64,000 bases of DNA, taken from Bathymodiolus brooksi (taxonomy: Eukaryota; Mollusca; Bivalvia; Mytilida; Modiolidae). The notes beneath the pieces are model-generated. The model was not told the DNA's origin and ran no database searches. It saw only the letters and a list, made by a program, of their open reading frames with translations. The DNA is taken from positions 75,521,668 through 75,585,667 of the forward strand of contig OY804576.1 in the NCBI GenBank assembly GCA_963680875.1, read 5' to 3'. Position 1 is the stretch's first letter, and each line of letters starts with the position of its first letter. The position numbers and the translations under genes were made by a program. Below are positions 59,201-64,000 of this stretch, piece after piece.

Positions 59201-62200
59201 TTTAATAGAAAACATAAAAGTGGGTTATATTCCCTTCACTCTTTCAATCAATTAATTCAAATTATTTTAATCATCTTTTTGCTTTTTTGGACAAAAGTCC
59301 AAATTGTATTTCTGCCACTTGGTCGATGTTATCAATGTCATTCGGACCAAAGCTAGTCGGCCTCACATCTTCCGTTGGAATGATTAAATTTTTATTTATT
59401 ATTCCTACTGTGAATCCTAATGTTTTAACATAAAGAAATAATTAATTCTTCCCTTCTTCAGCCTTCGGTCATTGCATATTTATCCTCTGAAGTAAACGAA
59501 AACGTTAGATAGTAAACAGCTGTGCCAAGAGTGCATGATACGCCCGTCGTCAACATTCATACAATATTTGTAAAGACTTTCTTTCCCATAACTCTTGAAT
59601 GAAAAATCTAAATTTCACCAAAAAGTATACAGACCGTAAGACTATCAATTCCAATAATTGTGCGAAGTTTGAAGTGAATTGGCCAAGGGGTTCTCAATTT
59701 ACAGTGCAACATACGAAAAATCGCCTACAATTTGATGAATAAAGTCCCATAACTCTGGAATGAAAAATTGAAATTTCACCAAAAAGTATACAGACCATAA
59801 GACTATCAATTCCAATAACCATGCGAAGTTTGAAGTGCATTGGCCAAGGGGTTCTCAATTTACAGTGTGACATACGAAAAATCGCCTACAATTTGATGAA
59901 TAAAGTCCCATAATTCTGGAATGAAAAATTGAAATTTCACCAAAAAGTATACAGACCATAAAACTATCAATTCCAATAGCTATGCCAAGTTTGAAGTGAA
60001 TTGGCAAAGGGGTTCTCAATTTACAGTGCCTTAAAATCATGTACAATTTGATGAATAAAGTCCCATAACTGGAATGAAAATTCGAAATTTCACCATAAAG
60101 TATACAGACTGTAAGACCATCAATTCCAATAACTCTGTGAAATTTGAAGTGAATTGGCTTTTTAAGTTAGAGTGCGACATGTGAAACGGACGGACAGTGG
60201 TATACCATAATACGTTCCGTCTTAAAAGACGGGCATATAAAAACCGGAAGTAATTGAAATTATTTCTATATTGAAATGGGACGAGAACATTTGAGGCCGA
60301 AAGAAAAAATTGGCCATCGACTAGTTTCTTTGTCACAGCAGCGCTTTTTCATACACGAAAATTAAGGTCAAATCGTAACCAAGCTCAAACACTAAGATTT
60401 GTTTTCAATCCCCGAATTATATAATCACATGTTCACTCCGAGAATACATGCCGGCAAATGACAAACTTACAGAATTAATATAGAAAAGACAACTCAATTT
60501 ATTTTTTAACATTAAACCCATGCTGAAAATTCATAGCCGGGGATTTTATAGCAATAGCTGGGGAAATGCATGCGCCGGTTCCCGGCTTCAAATGAAAACA
60601 CTGGTTATAATCCTCAATATTTGGTCCTTTTGAATAAAATATTTTAAATACATTCTCAATATTTTTCCTCTTGAAATAGCCCAGTACACTCAATACTTTT
60701 TTTTTACCTTTGGCTTTTCTTTTTTTTGGGGTTTTTCTTGTTTTTTCTCTGCAGGTTTTTTCTCCTTCTTTCCACCCTCAGGTTTGCCATGTAGATCTGC
60801 ATATTTCTTTGCTATATAAAATCAACAAGAACATTTACGATACGATATAAAGGACAAACTAAGAAAACGAATAAACTTGATTAGAAAATTTCAAGGGAGG
60901 ACAATTAGTTCCATTTTCCTTTTGCTGTTTTAACAAACATATATAAATAAGACAGACAGTATGCATTTCACAATGCATTAGACTATTTTTTTCTTTTTTA
61001 CATCTTCAATCACACTTCTTTAACCTAGTCATGTATCTATTTATAAAGGAATTGTATGTTAGGAACATGTAGACTTCAGAAACGATAAACTGTTAATAAA
61101 GACTCGGAGTTCCATTTTTATTTACCCTCACTCTAGACGGTACTGTATTGATTACAGTGTTATCTTTGCCATGAGGAGTTTCATATAGAAGTATGTGTAG
61201 TTATTGTGACATTTCCGAGTGAGTGAGCGATAGTTGTTTAATGCCAAATCAGCAATTTTTCAGCTATATCATGGCGAGAACAAGGTAATTTTCAATTAAA
61301 TGATGATGAGGTCTTCTTTGTACTAGACCAACACACTTAGCTGGATTTTTATAGTGCTAGCGCACTGAAACAACAGTCCGTGGATAGACATGTTGCCCCA
61401 TTCAGACACATTTTCCTGATTCCGAGCCAACCAGTCTTTGCTGTTTCTCCTTAATGCTGCGTGCTTTTCCAGGAAAAAATACATGGGGGGGTCGAAACTC
61501 CGTCAATAACTTGGGGTACTACCACCAGAATTTTAATTATTTTTGGGATACCACCACATAAATATAAATACTTAAAATGACCCCCACCTAGAAAATAGAA
61601 ATTAAATTTGAAACAGACTGATCAAATCTGTAATACTGTTTAAGTGTGTTGTTTATCTATTTTTGAGGGAGAGGGTTTAAAACCAGGACAGGTATTTTCC
61701 AGTACGTTTATAGGTATAACTTTTGAACGGAATGAGATATTTTCATGATGTAAATTCCATAATAAAGAAGATATTAAAGGCTTTAACTTGATATAAAGTT
61801 TAAAAAAAAATATTGACATTTGATACCCTAAATCGTGGCAGGACAGTATTTTTCAATGGCAGAAATGACGATAATTTGTATCAAAATATTTGTTTTGATC
61901 ACGTATAACTCTTTTAAATCAAATGTCTGTCAAATAAATGTTACACCATTTTAAAGCTTATATCTCAAGGATTAATAATATGCATAGTTTATTATTTTTG
62001 GATAAATACTTTTTGAGAAATCATGCCATCTGACCACGTTTCGTTTTCGACTGGTACTTTTTATCTCTGAACCCAGGTACAAAAATAAAAGAACCAGGTA
62101 CCAGTTCATCATTCGTATTTCTCCATCTTTTACATAACATATCATTCGGAATATTTCGGAAGATAAAGGGAGACAATTTGGCTTAAAAATCGTGCAAAAG

Positions 62201-63971
62201 AAGCGAAATCGCAGGACAAACAACCCAATATTATACACCGTTTAACGAACAACACAGTGACACGACTTGCCGGCAAGTAAGTCTATTTTAATATACCAAA
62301 ATGGTAAAAATACCGACAACCGCGATTAATTAAATAGAAATTTGACAACAACCCCCAGAAAAGAAATACGTTTTACACCCCCCACCTAGATAAAAAAAAA
62401 TCAATGTCGTTCCGACTCTACCGGGTATTTTTTCGTGGAAAAGCCCTTAGCGAAGAAGCAACAAATACCAATTTTTTCGTCTTTGGTTTGACCCAATCAG
62501 GACTTTGAACCCACGAGGCCAACCTTAACAAATTGTTTGTTTCCCCTTTTGCGACCCTACCCTCAAGGTAGTGGGTAGGTAGGTAAAAAAAATATTTTTT
62601 CATCAAATGAACCTCATAATAAGCACTTGTCAGAATGATCTACCCAACACGTTCTTATTTATTTCATTGTGTCTGAAACTTAATCTATATTAAATACGTT
62701 CATATTTTGCAGATGTAAGGGCACATGAATAACATTCAGAGAAACATCCAATCTTTTTTACTGCGTTGCTAATCAAAGTTTTTTTTTCAACCTTTCCGGT
62801 TTTCGACAGCACCGACACACCATGTGGTGTCCATAGTTGTTATTGCTTTCCGATATGGATTTGCCTCAATGACCTTTGATGAAGTCATACGTAATTCTAG
62901 AAATATTCCGAATTGAAATTTCCGGGATAATTTTCTGTCATTTCCTGAATGGAACCGAAAAAATTTCTGGAATAATTTTTTTTTCTTTCACGCAAGTCAA
63001 TAAAATTTCCCCGGGTCGGTCGGAAAAGGGGAAACAAACAATATTTTAATTTTGGCCTGATCTACCACAATCGAGGCAAGCATGCTAACCACTACACCAC
63101 CGATATAGTTTGTTAGGAACATGTAGACTTCAGAAACGATAAACTGTTAATAAAGACTCGGAGTTCCATTTTTATTTACCCTCACTCTAGACTGTACTGT
63201 ATTGATTACAGTGTTATCTTTGCCATGAGGAGTTTCTTATAGAAGTAGTTAATGAATGCGACACCTCCAGGGATTATTCTGGTTAGAAAATAAAATAACT
63301 GAAAACCAATGAAAAATAGTTAAAAACATCTACACCCTCTTTCAAATGGTCCATTTTTGACCTGTTCCAACTGTGTCCAGCAACTTTCGACAATTTTTTC
63401 CAAAGGAAAATAGCTGAAATCAGTTAAATAACTGACAAAAATCATCCTTGCATCTCTGTGTGTCTGTGATATTTGAAGAGATACAAGACTTTGAAGTGAG
63501 CTAGGTAAAATTTTGTTGTTGTCCTTCTTGGCATACATGTATTAGTATATATAGGGATTTGTGTCATTTTGTGAAATTTCTCAACAACAAAAGAAATTAA
63601 TACTTTCAATGCAAACCTTTTTGAAACATTTAATTTTTTTTTTCAATGGGCTGCTTGTCTACGATTAAAACATGCATCACATCCAGTGATGAATTCCAAA
63701 GGTTGGTGTTTAACGTAGTTTTACTTCAGTGAAAATTCAGCAGAAGGGGTATAATTGCTACTTTAGATTGTCACCCTTGATCAAAGTTCCACCCATAGGC
63801 TCCATGAATGCTAAAAGTAAAAAAGCCCCATGTAACATTACCATCAAATTCTGCCATTTTATCACAAAATTTGAAATCTCCAACGACTTTCTTGAACTGT
63901 GGTTGATTGACTAGTGTTGTGAACCACCTGTTGACATTAGTAAAGGCTTCCCTAAATTTGGCATCTAGAAC
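50089..63971 (-). CDS. EEF1G: Elongation factor 1-gamma, 3' portion (6 exons, 252 aa; 5' end outside window)
   Basis: Exons 63971-63842, 60811-60708, 56822-56749, 53860-53688, 50919-50795 and 50241-50089 join in phase and end at TGA. eEF1G is the structural subunit of the eEF1B nucleotide-exchange complex that recharges eEF1A in translation. The first exon is the end of the GST-C-like domain ([20 protein letters not shown]). A Lys/Glu-rich linker follows ([13 protein letters not shown], then DDDEEDDD). The last three exons form the conserved EF1G domain: [58 protein letters not shown] and the invariant end FNQGKIFK. The linker is somewhat shorter than the vertebrate one. The GST-N half lies beyond the right edge. 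Confidence 0.97.
50795..50919 (-). CDS. EEF1G: eEF1G exon, middle of EF1G domain
   Basis: A 125-base exon (phase 1 to 0) encodes [20 protein letters not shown] and [16 protein letters not shown]. It carries an Asp-Asn-Asn-Asn turn in place of the usual shorter one. Acceptor TTCACAG and donor GTGTGT flank it. Confidence 0.95.
51299..51490 (+). mobile_element. SINE type A in eEF1G intron, 3' truncated
   Basis: Head GGGAGCCGTCGTGGCCGTGA, GAGCTTGAATCCCGCTCATG and CTCCGGTTTCCTCCACCAAT. It stops before the ACTGAAATATTG block. Confidence 0.78.
51550..51776 (-). mobile_element. SINE type A in eEF1G intron
   Basis: Opposite orientation to its neighbour 60 bp away. Contains CAACTTTCAACAATATTTCA, GAGTGGGATTCGAACTCGCA and CATATGATCATGACAGCCCC. 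Confidence 0.8.
52390..52905. repeat. Tandem dispersed repeat, three ~175-180-bp units
   Basis: Units share GATCCTCCTCTCTTCACCGG, AAACACTACTCATGTTATCA and CAAGTCCAATAACTCTGGAA. The right end has ACAGACGGACGGACATGGTG and TTCGTTGCGGGGGGTATAAA. In an eEF1G intron. Confidence 0.85.
53688..53860 (-). CDS. EEF1G: eEF1G exon, start of EF1G domain
   Basis: A 173-base exon (phase 2 to 1) encodes [32 protein letters not shown] and IFMTCNLIG. These are diagnostic eEF1G C-terminal-domain motifs. Acceptor TTCCCCAG and donor GTAAGT are canonical. Confidence 0.96.
54526..55113. mobile_element. CAGGGGTTAA-type TIR element in eEF1G intron
   Basis: Left end CAGGGGTTAAAAAATC and right end the inverse CAGGGGTTAAGAAATC, both followed inward by CACTAGCCCAGGGCTAG. 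GGAGG flanks both sides. It interrupts a tandem dispersed repeat that resumes at 55114. Confidence 0.75.
54768..54958 (+). repeat. Dispersed copy of the 39025-39190 sequence
   Basis: Shares ACCGGAAATAGTCGTTCCCG, TTTTTCTACCTTCTTTGCTC and AAAAAGCTAGCGGTTGAATA with the interior of the MITE at 38922-39288, here lying inside a different element. Confidence 0.8.
56092..56196. repeat. Hairpin repeat in eEF1G intron
   Basis: Left arm AACAGATATATCATATTGGG and GAGGGGTATTTGCGA (56092-56128). The right arm is its inverse (56161-56196), around a 32-base loop. Confidence 0.85.
56749..56822 (-). CDS. EEF1G: eEF1G exon, acidic linker
   Basis: A 74-base exon (phase 0 to 2) encodes [20 protein letters not shown] and PFPKG. 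The D-P-F-x-x-x-P-K motif leads into the EF1G domain. The acceptor is TTTTGAAG and lacks the usual pyrimidine before AG. The donor is GTAAAT. Confidence 0.9.
57280..59520 (-). other. Part of eEF1G intron, no features
   Basis: AT-rich intron DNA between the exons at 56749-56822 and 60708-60811. No coding match or repeat recognised. Confidence 0.55.
59525..60243 (-). repeat. Element with ~170-bp internal tandem units, minus orientation
   Basis: Inverse of the 43036-43690 element: GATACGCCCGTCGTCAACAT at the left, repeated AATTGGCCAAGGGGTTCTCA, and GTCTTAAAAGACGGGCATAT at the right. In an eEF1G intron. Confidence 0.88.
60708..60811 (-). CDS. EEF1G: eEF1G exon, Lys-rich linker
   Basis: A 104-base exon (phase 1 to 0) encodes [20 protein letters not shown] and a further lysine-rich stretch. 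Low-complexity composition is normal for this linker. Acceptor TTATATAG and donor GTAAAA flank it. Confidence 0.92.
61061..61199. repeat. 135-bp direct repeat, left copy
   Basis: GGAACATGTAGACTTCAGAA through GTTATCTTTGCCATGAGGAG, about 97% alike the copy at 63116-63248. The two bracket the twice-interrupted SINE type B. Confidence 0.9.
61471..62448. mobile_element. About 1-kb TIR element inserted in SINE type B
   Basis: Terminal inverted repeats: left CTTTTCCAGGAAAAAATAC, right GTATTTTTTCGTGGAAAAG. The SINE has GTGCTT before and CTTAGCG after, so a short CTT duplication is likely. Internal sequence is AT-rich with no clear coding capacity. Confidence 0.75.
62517..63059. mobile_element. GGCCAA-type TIR MITE inserted in SINE type B
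   Basis: Inverted ends about 45 bases long start GGCCAA and share TTGTTTGTTTCCCCTTTT. The SINE text reads ...CCCACGA before and TGATCTACC after, so a short (2-3 bp) target duplication is possible. Confidence 0.78.
63116..63248. repeat. 135-bp direct repeat, right copy
   Basis: Same sequence and orientation as the copy at 61061-61199, beginning TTAGGAACATGTAGACTTCA. The SINE head ends just before it. Confidence 0.9.
63262..63455 (-). repeat. Dispersed repeat, inverse of 38405-38610
   Basis: AAAATAAAATAACTGAAAAC at the left and TGAAATCAGTTAAATAACTG at the right mirror the ADPGK intron copy. Confidence 0.65.
63842..63971 (-). CDS. EEF1G: eEF1G exon, end of GST-C domain
   Basis: First visible exon, phase 0 to 1, acceptor CCATTTCAG and donor GTAATG. 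It encodes [17 protein letters not shown] and continues to CDKMAEFD. The N-R-W-F and N-Q-P-Q-F motifs are hallmarks of the eEF1G GST-C region. Confidence 0.95.
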
Positions 63972-64000
63972 CTGAAATGGAAAAAATACAATAATGAAAG

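Larger units (their letters stand above)
61225..63112 (-). mobile_element. SINE type B split by two different MITEs
   Basis: Tail and body at 61225-61470 (AATGCCAAATCAGCAATTTT, GAGCCAACCAGTCTTTGCTG). The body resumes at about 62447-62516 (GCGAAGAAGCAACAAATACC), and the head at 63060-63112 (TGATCTACCACAATCGAGGC, GCTAACCACTACACCACCGA). Removing the two inserts restores the order seen at 49655-49960. Confidence 0.82.

Overview
This is a 64-kb stretch of AT-rich animal nuclear DNA. The genes have GT-AG introns, and repeats fill most of the rest. Many tRNA-headed SINEs, short inverted-repeat transposons and tandem dispersed repeats of types familiar from mollusc genomes suggest a lophotrochozoan, most likely a bivalve mollusc. 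The species cannot be named from the window alone.

Four genes can be supported. (1) The minus strand from 7511 to 497 holds six exons of a TRPM-type channel gene. They encode the N-terminal SLOG/TRPM homology region, and the gene continues off the left edge. (2) The minus strand from 20892 to 17340 holds four exons encoding the end of a Ulp1/SENP-like (C48) cysteine protease followed by a C-terminal PHD finger. Its 5' part was not found, and one splice donor is abnormal. (3) The plus strand from 37038 to 42990 holds a complete five-exon ADP-dependent glucokinase (ADPGK, 473 aa). (4) The minus strand from 63971 to 50089 holds six exons of elongation factor 1-gamma (eEF1G), from the GST-C domain to the stop codon. 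Its 5' exons lie off the right edge.

The most striking structure is a satellite array at about 22925-35505. It has about 206 copies of a 61-bp monomer, and each monomer contains a pair of 21-bp sub-repeats. The array has higher-order structure: 8-, 9- and 11-monomer blocks lie inside two long related halves. The offset between the halves grows from 77 to 78 to 79 monomers. Diverged relatives of the monomer lie on the right flank (35506-35790) and at two separate sites (12172-12300 and 36806-36920).

The remaining DNA is layered mobile-element debris. It includes at least three tRNA-derived SINE types, many TIR or foldback MITEs, one SINE split by two different MITEs, and several tandem-repeat families with periods of 56, about 111/160, 152, about 160, about 170 and 181 bp. 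A small dispersed repeat, present in four copies, carries a hammerhead-ribozyme-like core. All calls were made by eye and hand translation. Exon boundaries are checked by phase, while repeat edges are approximate.
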